Source: Rhizoctonia solani
Lineage: Eukaryota; Basidiomycota; Agaricomycetes; Cantharellales; Ceratobasidiaceae
DNA: 64,000 nucleotides
NCBI RefSeq assembly: GCF_016906535.1
Contig: NC_057377.1
Location: forward strand, 682,001 to 746,000
Direction of reading: 5' to 3'
Part shown: piece after piece, positions 9,964-21,867 of the stretch
Position numbering within the stretch: position 1 is the stretch's first letter
Layout: every line of letters starts with the position of its first letter
Position numbers and translations under genes: made by a program
Notes under the pieces: generated by a model
Told to the model about the DNA's origin: nothing
Database searches by the model: none
What the model saw: the letters and a program-made list of their open reading frames with translations, nothing else

Positions 9964-10874
9964 TGCTGTAGTATAGCTCCATGTTGCCTTAAGCAACTTC
10001 TCCATTGTAACCTGCAGCTGCAAGCACCAACTACCTTGATGTCCTTACAGATGTCTAGGACAGACATATTTACCATGGTTGTGTCATTGCAGCTGTGTTA
10101 CATACAGGGTTATATCTATGCCAAGGGGATTGTTAACAAGGGGTTCAACTGTATATACATGTGGCTGTGTCTCAGGTGCTTCTTGCCAATAGACCATTTG
10201 GAATAACTTAGAATAGCTTAGATATTGATTCACACAATACAGGCAGATATCCATTAAACTAGATAGAAGATCAATAGCTCAAGTGTATATATGCAGTACA
10301 AATGAAGCAATACTGAGCTCTTTAGATAATGTAGACAAGTAAAGAAGTAAACATAGACAATCTAATGCAACAAATAAAATTGTGTATATACATTCAAAGG
10401 AAGATGACTCACATGCTTACAGTGTGTGATACACATAGGAAGCACATGGGCACATGTATCCAATAGAAGCAATAACTAAGCAACACAGCCCATGGTAAAT
10501 GGGAGTATTTAGGGGCAAATTAAAAGGAGAACCTTAGTCATAATCCAAAGTCTTGCTCAATACAGAATCTGATGCATAGACCTTTGCACAGGTGCTCTGT
10601 TCCAAGTAGGGTAGGGAGCAGCCTTCAGAACTTGTGGGAGACTGTGTCCTCAAAGTCTACTTGTAGGTTATATGGGTACTCACTAACAACACATCAATTG
10701 TGTGCATACTGATACTTTGGAACATATAAATTAAATACTGTTGTGCAGTATGTTATATTGTGGGTAAGAAGTACTGTCAAGTTGTTATAAGACCAAGAGG
10801 CAGATTGTAGGTACAAGACAGACAGGGTGGGATTGCAACAAACAAGAAGACAAGCTACCTGTAACTAGGTGTGA
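9964..10874. other. Intergenic, no gene recognised
   Basis: AT-rich sequence without recognisable genes. A short open frame at 9958-10206 has no family resemblance and overlaps the repeat. No further clear LTR similarity was seen. Confidence 0.5.
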
Positions 10875-13577
10875 CTACGGTTGGCTCTGCCCCTTGGGCT
10901 TGTTTTTTGCGCCAGGGGGTCTTCCTCGTTTCTTAGGTGCTGCATGTTTGCTGTCAGTGAGCTGAGATTGTTGCTCATCCTTTGTACGCAACAATTGTTG
11001 GATAGTGTCCGCTCCTATATCATGATTCTCTGACAGCAACACATCAATTGGCACTGTAAGAACGGGCGGCGGAGGCATGGAGAAAGCTATGTTTGTGTTA
11101 GCTTAAGTTGGCCTTATACTAGATATAATGAGCTCTTACCTTGATTGGAGGCGGCGGCTATTGTATGATCGAGTGCCTTTGCTACTTCTGAGAAGTGTGG
11201 TTAATTACCAACTATTCGCATACTGGATCATGGCTCCTACCTTCTGTGACAAATGGGGGTCGGTCTGGTGCATCTACTGGTACGTGGTTGGACACCAGGA
11301 TAGTCTTGTTGCTAAGAAGCAATGGATCAATGGCGATCTCATCTATGTAATATGCCCAATCAAGCATGTCAGATGCTTTTGATATTCGGGCTTAGTTAGA
11401 TAGCTTACCAAAGTTATACCGAGCATCATGCCCATTTTCGTGATTGGTTGGCTCAAGCAAGTTGTTTGAATCGTTGCGGGTACTCTGGGCTATTTCCTGC
11501 TCGGTTGATTTGATGTCGTCGGTTTGGGCGCGCCTACCATATGCCCCATCGTACTCGCCTACCTCCGGCTCGCTGTCAATATCATGGCTCACGTCGCTGA
11601 AAGATCCTGTCTGAGCGCAACCGGTCCTTCTTCTGTCAAGGCCACAAGTGTTAGATGTTTCTTGAACGTCTGGTGTTCCATCAATGCTAGGTCTTGGGTG
11701 CTGTAAGAGAAAATTAGTTATATCGGGCTTTGCAATGGCTCTTGCTTCGACACGGTGAGCCGCCTGTTCGTATATGCTAATGTGCTTATTCTTCCAACTC
11801 TTGCTAAAAGAGCTAGCTGCGATAAGTACAGCAGCCTTTATGCGCCCTGTACTACGCTCCAGCTTTGGGATTGGGGCTTCCACAACTAGAACCTGCCGTG
11901 GGGAGGGCGAAAAGCTTTGGCCGTTTCGAGAACGAAGTCTATCCAGCTCAGCAGACTGGATGGCATCGAACAAGTTATTTACCTTTACAAGAATGTAGTT
12001 TAGTACAAAACTCATGAGTTAGTTTAATAATACGCACCCAAGAAGCCCGAAATGCTGGTCGGCGCACAAGAGTCACGCCATCAACCTCCTCCTCCTCAGA
12101 CATGTAGTTATGAGCAGTAAGGAATTCGAATTCTTGGCCTTGAAGAGCGGGGATAGTTCTGATATATTCGAGTCTTATGGTTGCCTTCTACGTACAGATT
12201 GTGAGCAACTTAATACTAGTGGATAATCGGGACGTACTCTTGCGCTCTTATGATATTTAAGCCTAATTGCACGTGATTCAGCAAGGGCCTCGGGCGACTT
12301 ATTCATTGTGCGCCATGCGCCCCGTGCTGTTTTCCACGGACCACGCTCCATTAATATGCATATATCCTTGTCGCTGAGAGAACTGAGAGCAAGCGATAGT
12401 TCGCTGTTGTTGTTTGGAATCATTGCCCGAAACCAGCTTAGAAACGTTGGGATCCAAATAATCTGGCTGGCGAGCGAAAAGTTCCAGTGTGGGAATGGAT
12501 GGCAGTACTTGGTTACCGGGTCGATTGCTATAAGCGGAAGGGTGTCAGGCTGGCCAAACTGGTCTTTGAAGGGCGGGCTGATATCCCCTGCGTTATTGCA
12601 CCTCAACATTCGACACCAAGCCTTTCTATTGTGCTCCTATAGCAAGTAGATAGTAATCAATGTTAAGAAAAGTCTTTGGACGAAACATGACTCACGAAGA
12701 TTGCATTTTTCAGCCCCCCAAGCTCCGGTGGACTCAGGGTAGTAACTACCGATATGATTTCGGCCAGCTCAGGCCACAGCATGGGGTTGGACATTAAGGC
12801 ATCCCTCGCTGGAATTACTTGGTCGGGTGCTACGTTCTGTGGTGCTAAGCTAGGTTGGCCAGCACGAATAATTGGGGCGGAGCCAGGCTCATGGGCGGGA
12901 GATACAGGAATGCGTTGACTCAGAAGATTGAACAAGTCAGAGAGTCTTTCATTGGTTAACTTCTGTTGCGCGTTAGAGGCTTCTTGATAGGCTTCCAACT
13001 TTGTGGACAGCTCATTAACTTGTCGTTCAAGAGTGACTACTGAACGACCTTGAGCCAGGCCAGAAGCCAAAGTTTGAGAGTTATCTGTAGAGACAAATTA
13101 AGCATAATCCGTACAGCATTAGTTATTCTTACTCATACCAGGGTGTAAACTTGATGACGGTTTCTTGCCCTTAGTATCAAATCGCTCCTGGCTTTTGCTG
13201 CAGGCTTGAGAGGTTTCTCCGTTGGGTTCTGAAGTTAATGTCAATATTCATCGAACTACTTGAATGCTATTAAGTAGTTGCGCACCATCCTCGTCCGACG
13301 ACAACGGACAATTGCTCAACGCCGGAGTTTGAGGCGCTGATAAGGAGGTTGAACGTGAAGACCCCGGGCGACCTAGAACACCAAAGTGTTGGCCAAAGGG
13401 AGGCCTCATAGCGGGAGCTTGGAATGGCGCTTGGCCAGGCACAGTAGATGTACTAAGACGAGGAAGGCTTGCGATTAATGAACGAGACTTCTTTAAGGTG
13501 AGAGGCGGCTTGGTTGACTCCGATCCAGAGACATCGCTAGAATCTGCGTAGCTGGTGCTGACCTTGCGCTTTAACAT
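10875..13577 (-). CDS. Unrecognised AT-hook protein, nine exons
   Basis: Predicted 752-residue protein that I do not recognise. Exons from 5' to 3': 13577-13286, 13228-13139, 13084-12696, 12636-12238, 12187-12038, 11982-11409, 11375-11241, 11157-11140 (only 18 bases) and 11086-10875, all phase-compatible. The first 100 residues are Ser/Pro-rich and basic. Residues about 140-182 form a likely coiled coil (ERQVNELSTKLEAYQEA). The centre (about 215-480) is better ordered, with many Trp and charged residues. The C-terminus ends in a canonical AT-hook, KKRGRPPGAKNKPKG, so binding of AT-rich DNA in the nucleus is plausible. It lies between repeat clusters and may be a lineage-specific family or an element-borne gene. 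The exon chain is well supported; the function is not. Confidence 0.68.
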
Positions 13578-14097
13578 ATCGAAGTGAGGTGAGTGCTGGT
13601 AAGTAGACTGCCCTATGGTATTATATATGCGCCTCAAGTCCCATCAATTTGCGGCTACTTTGCTCTTCCAAACACCGTAGGTACCACCTTTCTCAGCAAT
13701 GTTTGGCTCTTGACGACCTACCTAGTCCCTTGGGACTAAGCGGCCCAACTAGGTTGGGCCCGCCACTTACAAAATTCCATCAGTTGGGAATCATCCTATA
13801 TCTCACTATCGAATTATGCGTAAGCCGGATGAGCGACGGGGTGGTTGGACCTTTAGCTGAAGACGCTGCCAGTCGAATAGTCGCTCGAAGTGGAGAGTCT
13901 GGGTACAGTCATCCCGATCTTATGGGGAGTGGAATATAAACATGTATATACACCCTATGAATACATCCAGTCCCCTCCCAATGTCCGTTTGTTCGTTCAG
14001 TGGCAGTGCCGTCGCTAGGTGCTTAGCAGTCGTTACCTAACATTATGTTAGTCGATGCTCGATAGCTATTGTGCTGTGATAAGTAGGATGGTACGTT

Positions 14098-14660
14098 TGA
14101 CATGAGACCTACTTGGCCCATCCAGGTAGGTCCACCGTGGCCCTACACTTACTGGGTATTCACATACCAGGATTCAGCCGTTGCGCCGTTGCAAGCAGGA
14201 TAGGTCATTTGATACGGAGCTTACTCGGTCCATCCAGGTAGGTCCACCGTGGTCCTGCATTACACAGGTATTTACATACAAAGATCCAGCTATTACATCG
14301 TTTTAAGTAGGATGATGTACTTGATACAAGGTGGACCCCAAAAGTGCACATTGTCTGGACGTAAAAAATCGCGCGTTATATGCGGAGCACTAGCGAAATC
14401 GAACCGGTATTTCCATGAATCTGTGTTCCCAGCTTACCCCCGTGTGATACAGACATGCAGAATCTGGAATTCTGGTACGGATGGCTCGCAAAACTGAGGC
14501 GTCATGCGAATTTTTCGTACTTTTAGGGGTTATCGTGACACGGAGCTTACTTGGTCCATCCAGGTAGGTCCACTGTGGTCCTGGATTACACGTGTATTCA
14601 CACATGGGCACTCAGCTGTCACTCTTTCGAAAACTGGATGGTATGCTAGATCAAAGTTTA
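14098..14660. repeat. About 120-bp direct repeats, three units, one displaced by an insert
   Basis: The core CCATCCAGGTAGGTCCAC recurs near 14119, 14232 and 14556, each preceded by a CTTACT(T/C)GG-like block and followed by TGTATT/GGTATTCACATAC-like text. The first two units are adjacent, about 115 bases apart. The third is pushed away by the insert at about 14335-14530. Confidence 0.65.
14335..14530. mobile_element. Candidate MITE inside the 120-bp repeats
   Basis: Imperfect terminal inverted repeats: ACCCCAAAAGTGCA at 14335-14348 and the inverted form of ACCCCTAAAAGTAC at 14517-14530. Its position exactly between two units of a repeat supports insertion. No clear target duplication was found, so the ends could be a few bases off. 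Confidence 0.42.
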
Positions 14661-15716
14661 CTGGGTCTGGCCGTGTACGCTCATCATTGCCGCACCACCA
14701 CACATGTACTTACATACAAATACCTAATTTTGTTACTCAATCTCTGACTTCTTGAGTTTCTTGTGGCCTTCTTAGCCTCACCGCAAGGACTCACTCCTCT
14801 ATTCAGGTACCACAAGCTCTTTATTGAGTACAATGCGACTCTCCAAAGGTATGCAGATTTCAGTTCAATTGTAGTTTGGGTAGTGCTTGATTGTTGCGTC
14901 CTTTGATGTAAATCAGCTGCCTTCCATTTAATGTATATGCAGATTAGGTTTGCTCGCCGTGGTAATTGAATTGCCCCTGTTCCTTTGAATTACCCATTCA
15001 TTCATAGCTGACGATCGTGTTTGGCAATTAATCTGGATGCGTGAACACAAGTCACGTGATGCATGTTTCACTCCCGCACTCGGTGCTCAGCTCACTTTGC
15101 AGTTATAAATGACTTGTAAGCTTTCAGACGCTCTTGTAGGGATGCTGAGGTGCTCGTTTCTATTATATCCCAAGTTACCATTTATTACTTGCCTGTCTGT
15201 ACCGTCATACTTGGTTTCAGCCTGTTGATATGAGTTACGCACGGTGAGTACTTGACAGTCATTGTTCAACATGTTGAGCGCATGCGATCTGTAGAATAGA
15301 TGGGTCTTTATCTAATTCAACTATAAGCTAACCACCCACTTCTGTCATGAACGCTCAATCGAAACACCTTTTATCATCTCTGCTGATCAATTGGAACAGA
15401 GCCAAGGACTCGATGCGTTCACCCCCCTCTCTCAAGTCTCCCAGGCTCCAAAAGCGTTGCAAGTCACACAGTCTCCACTTTATTATAGGAAACTGATACA
15501 ACATTGAACCAGGGCGTATAAATGACCCAGGCGACTGGAATTCGGTACGTTAGTTCCTAAACTAAGTTCTGTAGCTGACAGCAATCAACGTAGCACACAA
15601 TTAACTCTTCAATACTAGGGGCAAACTCGCTACCCCTTTCGGTACTAACTCAACCACCAACACCCCTCTCCGCTGTTTATGGGCCTTCCAAAAATGGTTA
15701 CCGACCAGTAATACAT

Positions 15717-17505
15717 ATGGTAAGCTTAGATACATGTCAAGGAACCAAGCTAACGCAGGGCTTTATGAGCCAGGCTGGAGCGGATACACAATCCCCCAGC
15801 CCACTGGCGCCCTGGGTAATAACGGCCCCCTTATCTCAACACAATCATCTTGCAACGTCTGGAGTACCAATGACTTCGGTCGGCCCCTTTGATTTCTTAT
15901 CAAACATGACTGCCATACCGTTGACTACACCCGCTTCAGTTCCAGATCCCCTTACCGAAGCCATCCCAGACTCCCCTTATTCAACCATTGAGACCAGCGA
16001 GACCAACATCACGGCGCAACACTCTTTTGCCTTCAACTCTGACCAGCTAACAGCCGGTTCCTTGTGCCCCCCGGCACCTCTCACCCAGATTGATCCCTCT
16101 TCCTCTGTCGCTCACACCTTGCTGGTTCCTCTCGATCCCCTCTTCTCTATCTCAGAAAAAGAGCTTGAATCCGAGCTTGGACAGAGTCGATCAGGTTGCG
16201 GGTGGGAGAACTGGGAGCGTCACCTCATCATATCTGAGTTGCTTGGGCCCAATGCGCCCAAGCTTCTAATCTTGAAACTGATGGACATTCCGCTCAAAGT
16301 ACGCCCCAATATACCCCAGTGTACAGATCCATACCTTACTCGGGTACGCCTATCACTTACTTGAGAGCAAGTGACTGACACACCTATGCACAGCTATCAA
16401 AGGTCACGTTTCGCGGCTCCCGTTCAGTAACAGCAATAGCAAACCAGATTTGGATCCTTATTGAAACTTATACGGAGATAATCGACTTTGCACAACAGGC
16501 AGGAATTAACCTCGAGGCACCCAAATTTCACAACCCCAAGGCTCTCATCCACAGCATTGTTGAAATGTGGAAGCAATGCGTACCCTTGGGCGGGAATTGG
16601 GCTTCCGCCAGATCTAAGGGGCTACAAGCTATCGATATTGTCATTTGGACCCACGATCCCCCCCGTAGTTGGTTTTCGATGACATTTAGCCGGTAAGCAA
16701 GCAACACGTTTACATTACTCTACTAATACGTACACGTAGCCTCAAGGAGGCTGGTATATTACAACCTTGGCGTGGCAAATCCGTCCAGCGTGCTCCATCC
16801 ACCCCTTCACAACAGCTCCCTTCAATGAGCTGCAATCGAGGCAGACAAACCCAAGGTAATAGTAGCGATTTTCCCCTCTGCCTCTGCCTTTCCCCATGTA
16901 GCACGACTAGTCCCACTGATTCACCCACTATTACAGCTCGCTCTGTTCATACCCCCGGGCCCTCAGAGCCCTCCGAGCAAATGCAGAGGCCTTTGGCCCC
17001 CACTTCCCCGAGCTTTCCGGCATCCCCAGCGTCTCCGGCGCCCGAAGCTGAGCGATCTTCACCTCAACCTCACAGTCCCCATACCACTACCCCAGGGAGT
17101 CCTCACGCACAGAACATGTTACGTGAGCAACACGCAATTGCCTCTGCGTCGGTTTCATTGGCCCATGCCCAGGCTGAATACATGCATGCGCGCACGCTAC
17201 AAACTCGTACCAATGTCCTGCAACAGTTGCTCGGGTTAGAGCAACAAGAACGAGCATTGCGACTAAAAGTTGCAATGGATGTCATCCGTATTACCGAAAG
17301 CAACGATGTTACTCGTAGTGCCGCCCAATCGTGGATAAATCAAACGTTTTTTACGAGCCACCCTTCAGACGACTTTACCCGATTCGCTACGGCCTGGAAA
17401 GCGGAGCTTGCGCTGAAGCCGAATTATTTCGGAGGGGACTCGATTTGCCATGCCTCATCTCCCCAAGTGCGCTTTCCCAACTCGCTCGGGTTTGGCACCA
17501 GTTAA
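15717..17505 (+). CDS. Unrecognised Pro/Ser-rich protein, three exons
   Basis: Predicted 563-residue protein from exons 15717-16343, 16394-16692 and 16740-17505, phase-consistent with GT..AG introns of about 50 bases. Residues 1-145 are low-complexity Ser/Thr/Pro. Residues about 145-320 form a more ordered block with several Trp (GCGWENWERHLIISELLG, IWILIETYTEIIDF). A Pro/Ser-rich linker follows, then a helical Ala/Gln-rich segment (about 430-500) that could be a coiled coil. No signal peptide or membrane segment is evident. I do not recognise the family. A possible 39-base intron at the first ATG makes the start uncertain; an in-frame ATG at 15765 is an alternative. Confidence 0.6.
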
Positions 17506-18373
17506 CCAGATAGGTAAGTACTTTCTTCACCACCCATTATCGCCTACTAACTATTAACCCTCAAGCCTTCCCTTCTATTCTTTCATCTTATTGACCACTC
17601 GCCTCACAATGCAGTTGTATTTTACAGCGAAATGTGTTACTCGAATATGTTCCTAATTAGCATAAATTACTAAACGAGTTGATCGATCACCGATTGATTA
17701 GGCCGGAGTGAAACTGTCTATATATTCATATATATGTAAGAAATTAGGCAATTAAAATCAAGAGAATCTTGCGTGATAATATCCAAATAAGATATCTAAT
17801 CGCCCAAAAGTATATGTCTTATTTGGTGGCGATAATATTGCAATAATATTCGAATTACCTGTATGATTCACGCCTACGAGTTCCTGTGTGTCATCTGGGT
17901 CCACAATAAGACGGTACACTACTCATTAATTCATATATATAACAACATATGTCAGACCTTTCTATTGATAAGATTATGTAATTATAATGTTGCTGGTACC
18001 AGTCATTGCGGTGAGATATCCTCTGCCTTAGTACAATCTCTATAGTTAGTGTAGTAACCACAGAATATCTGTTCTTGGGCTGGCCGGCTCCCAACCGGTT
18101 TACAATAAAGAGACAAAGGTCAGCTTCCTTTTGGAGAATGATGGCGAATCGCGTAAGCACACATGTTGTGCCTCAAGGCCTTCGTTTCTCGATACACAGT
18201 AACTCCGATTAGGCCCTATTTACCATAGATGTATTCGTTCCTGTCTTACTGGCATAATTCTTTATCAAATCCAGAGTCTTCATTCAAGCGTAACCGGAGT
18301 GCGATCGCCTATGGTACGTCCACTTCAGCATATACATCATAGGGTTTACTGGAGGAACCAATCGTTCTAAATT
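17506..18373. other. Intergenic, AT-rich, no gene
   Basis: AT-rich spacer with TATATA runs before the kinase cluster. The first exon(s) of the WD40-kinase gene at 18374 may lie in its last part, but I could not assign them. Confidence 0.45.
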
Positions 18374-20772
18374 ATGTTAGATGGTCACAAATGGCCGGTT
18401 TACTCAGTCGGCTTCTCACCTGATGGTAAATCGGTGGCATCCGGTTCAATTGATGGCACTATTCGTATCTGGAATGCACGTCAACGATCCCCATCGAGCG
18501 AGCCATTGAAGGGGCATACTGATTCCATCAATTCGGTCTAGTACTCTCCCCTTGGTGACATGATAGCTTCTGGATCAAAAGACCAAACTATACGCCTATG
18601 GAACGCGAGCACCAACCAGCAAATAGGCGGGCCATTAACAGGACATCATGGCAACATTAACTCGGTTGTTTTTTTGCCCAAGGGCAATTTAATTGCCTCT
18701 GGATCCGACGATAAAACTATTCGGTTGTGGGACACACAAAAAGGAATGCCCGTTTCTGAGCCACTACTAGGTCATTCTCATCTTGTTTGCTCGGTGTCAT
18801 TTTCTCCGGATGGCGCTCGCATCGCTTCTGGATCGTACGACAAGACCATACGCATCTGGGACATCGAACGCAAAGTCACCATTGTTGGGCCTCTCCAAGG
18901 ACATACAGGGGAGATTGAATCGGTCTCATTCTCTCCAGACGGACCTTATCTCGTCTCCGGCTCGGATGATAAAACCCTCCGTGTTTGGGATATTCGTGCC
19001 GGAAGGATGGCTGGCAAGCCGTATGAAAGCTATCTTGATTGGGTTATGTCCGTCGCTTTCTCTCCGAATCGTAACTATGTTGCTTCTGGTTCCCTTGATC
19101 ACACAATTCGCATCTGGGACATAAGAACTAACTCGCCGGTGGATGAGCCTCTCCAAGAGCACAGAGAGGGCGTATATTCAGTGTCGTTCTCGCCCTGCGG
19201 TAGACGTATAGCTTCGGGCTCGTCGGACAAGAAGGTTTTGATATGGAATACGCCAAACCATGATACATATGCAGATTCGAGTTTCGATTACGGGAATGTG
19301 CAGATGGATAGAGGTGTTGCCAAAAGGCCTGGGGCGGTAGGCATGGAAGTAATCAATCAGCATTCAGTGAGTGAATATATTCCTGGACTGCTGTTTTACC
19401 AGTTATGACATGGCCATGTCGGGATCCACAGTCAATGCGGGATATGTTTGATCTCTTATGTCAGCATGGTTGCACCGATCTTAGTTCGAAGATGGACACG
19501 ACCCGAGAGGACATTGTGAATATGACTGGGGGAGGGTTTGGTGATATTTGGAAAGGCGAATTGCAGGATGGAACTATTATTGCGATTAAAACTTGGAGAT
19601 CCTCCGTAATCGAGCAGTTTGATTATAAAACACTCAAGGTTGGTCTTTGCTGCTCTTGTATCGCGAAGAATTTTACCCGAACATTGGGCAATTAAATGAA
19701 CCAGCGCGCCGCTCGTGAAGTACACTTTTGGTCGAGAATGCGCCATACCAACGTTCATGAGCTCATGGGTGTAGTTATCTTCAAGGACCGTTTTATTGGT
19801 ATGGTCTCCGAGTGGATGGAAAATGGCAATATCTATGAATATACACGAAGGAACCCTCAGATCAATCGATTTCAGATGGTTTGTTTATCAGATCCTGTCC
19901 AATGTCTGCGACTCACAACAATTAGTGCGCTCAAGTTGCATCAGGACTTGATTATATGCACAAAATTGATGCGGTATGGCCTCCTAAGCCTTATTCATAT
20001 ACGAATATTGAACATATAACACAAAAAAGGTGCATGGGGACCTTAAAGGGGTGAGTATTGGTGTTTTTAGCCCCAAATGACTTAAAAATCAACTAACTTG
20101 ACGACACTTGAGCTAAATGTTCTCGTATCTTCAGATGGCGTGGCTAAACTCGCGGATTTTGGGTTGTCAACAATGGCGGAGAGTAGCCTTGAATTTTCCG
20201 AGACGAGTAGCTCGCAAGCTGGATCTATTCGATGGGCGGTAGGTTTTTCGAGCTTACGTTCTTCGCCATCTTTGACATGACAGTCATTAGGCCCCGGAAT
20301 TGTTATCCACCGAGTCACCCAAAAGCAAACAATCAGACGTATATGCGCTTGGGATGGTGTGTCGTATTGGTACACCTAATCCCATTCTGGGCTAATGCTT
20401 TCTTGGCTTTGGGGTAGACAATGCTCGTAAGTTCAACTCTCAACTTTATATATTCTGATATGGAGACTATCAAGTAGGAGATTGTGACCGGGAGTGTACC
20501 TTACGCCCAATGCCAAAGGGACTTCAGTGTTATGAAGTTAGTAGAACAAGGGGTGCTCCCTATTCGTCCAACAGACCGACTCCAAGCTGACGAGTTTGGG
20601 GATCGGATGTGGAGCCTTCTTGTGGGTTGTTGGGGGAGGAATCCAGATGCGCGCCCATCAGCTGAGCAGGTGGTCAATTCAGTATGTTCACTCTAACCAG
20701 GCGCTACTAGTCCTTGGATTCATCTGACTTTGTTGCGAGTAGCTGGCGTCTATACTAGCTTCAGTAGGCTAA
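18374..20772 (+). pseudogene. WD40 propeller-protein kinase fusion, copy 1, premature stop
   Basis: Same architecture as the two downstream paralogues: seven WD40 repeats (18374-19366) followed by a tyrosine-kinase-like (TKL) type kinase domain spread over short exons from 19432 to 20772. In the second WD40 repeat an in-frame TAG at 18539-18541 replaces the serine codon seen in the paralogues (NSVSYSP). Translation from the next ATG (18560) would still give most of the propeller plus the kinase. Kinase motifs are otherwise intact: glycine loop GGGFGDIWKG, IAIK lysine, VHGDLKG catalytic loop (on a 21-base exon, 20030-20050), DFG and APE. The tail ends LASILASVG. The stop may be a true nonsense mutation, a strain allele or a sequencing error. 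The kinase exons show no decay, so loss of function is recent or partial. Confidence 0.7.
18539..18541 (+). other. In-frame TAG in WD40 repeat 2 of copy 1
   Basis: Reading from ATG 18374, codon 56 is TAG between NSV and YSP. Copy 3 has serine at the aligned site (VNSVSYSP) and copy 2 also has serine (TSVSYSS). There is no splice signal pair that would remove it in phase. Confidence 0.85.
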
Positions 20773-21867
20773 CTTTGATTGATTGTTTCGGTTGGCGCTA
20801 CCTTTTAGCTAGGAGTGTCATTTACGGTATTCTCTTACGCTCATACTTTCCATGATTGTTGGGAGATTTTATTGGGTTCGTAGCTCTCATGGCGACGAAA
20901 CTCACATTTCACGAATAGCTTTAATCGTCGAATGCCAAGACACATTGATACAGTAATGCATCCCAGTTGGATTTTAATTAGATCTCTTGAATCTATTTGA
21001 TATCTACAGGGATAATGTTAGTTTTTCTTGAACAGAAATGGTTGTTTAGCGAGATTGAGTATTACTATCAAGAGCTTTACTCTGATTTATTCTCGTTTGT
21101 AGTTGCAACCGGGCACTCTGACCAGACACTGCGGGAGAGTACAATTTTTGGCCTCCCCCTCCCTCATTTGTTATAGCTAGTGCACACTGTACATAGAGCG
21201 TTGTGCATCGTAGCCCACGTGGTTGCACAACCATGCTTTTATCGCGAGCCACGTGATCGCCCCGATGTTGGCTCTTCACTCGATCTTGCCTTCCATCTTC
21301 TTCCATTTCTCCCTCACCCGCTTCGTGGCCTCGGTCATATCCTTATTTCATTAGTATACCGCAGTCACATACTCGTTTTTTCCCACCCACCTTACCACTC
21401 TTTGGGCACAGTTCGGACCACCACCCACGAGCCTTCACTCGCGATCGGGTGTCCCCAGTCCATCCTCGCCGCTTCGTGGCCGCGGAGGTCCCCACCTTTC
21501 CCGGTCTGCTTCCTATAGCTGTAGTTGTGTATATCTTTCCGTTATCATATCTACACATAACATATATTACGCACATATCCCATTTTACGTCACGAGTGCA
21601 CCTAGACCAAGTTGTGGCTCTTGAGAACGCCTTCTGTAGTTTCACACAAAGTCGCCAAATAACGGCCAGCGAAAATGATCGAATCTAAGAGGTTTCCGAA
21701 AGGGCAGCAGACATTGAATAAATACCTTTAGTTCCTCGCCTGTTCTGATTGGCTACTGCATTTAGCAGTATACTGTGCATGCACGTGCCAGACGCGTCAC
21801 CGTGTTGTGGCAACTACATCTATTGCCTTGATAGAGCGTCACAACGATTTCAGCTAGAGCCTTACAA
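20773..21867. other. Intergenic with a GC-rich dispersed repeat
   Basis: No gene recognised. A GC-rich stretch around 21375-21510 is shared, at moderate identity, with 45545-45680 (listed separately). Confidence 0.5.
21375..21510. repeat. GC-rich dispersed repeat, copy A
   Basis: Shares ordered blocks with 45545-45680: CCCACGAGCC, ACTCGCG, GTCCA.CCTCGC.GCTTCG, GCCGCGG and CCGGTCTG. It contrasts with the AT-rich surroundings. It is not a recognisable gene or rRNA. Confidence 0.6.

Larger units (their letters stand above)
13578..15716. other. Intergenic with degenerate repeats
   Basis: No gene recognised. 14098-14725 contains diverged copies of a roughly 120-bp repeat with a MITE-like insert (listed separately). 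The remainder is unremarkable apart from a CACGTGAT motif near 15052. Confidence 0.5.

Noticed and set aside
16854..16899. An intron in exon 3 of the gene at 15717 (GT..AG, 46 bases)
   Set aside because: Removing it shifts the frame away from the long Pro/Ser frame that continues to a proper stop.
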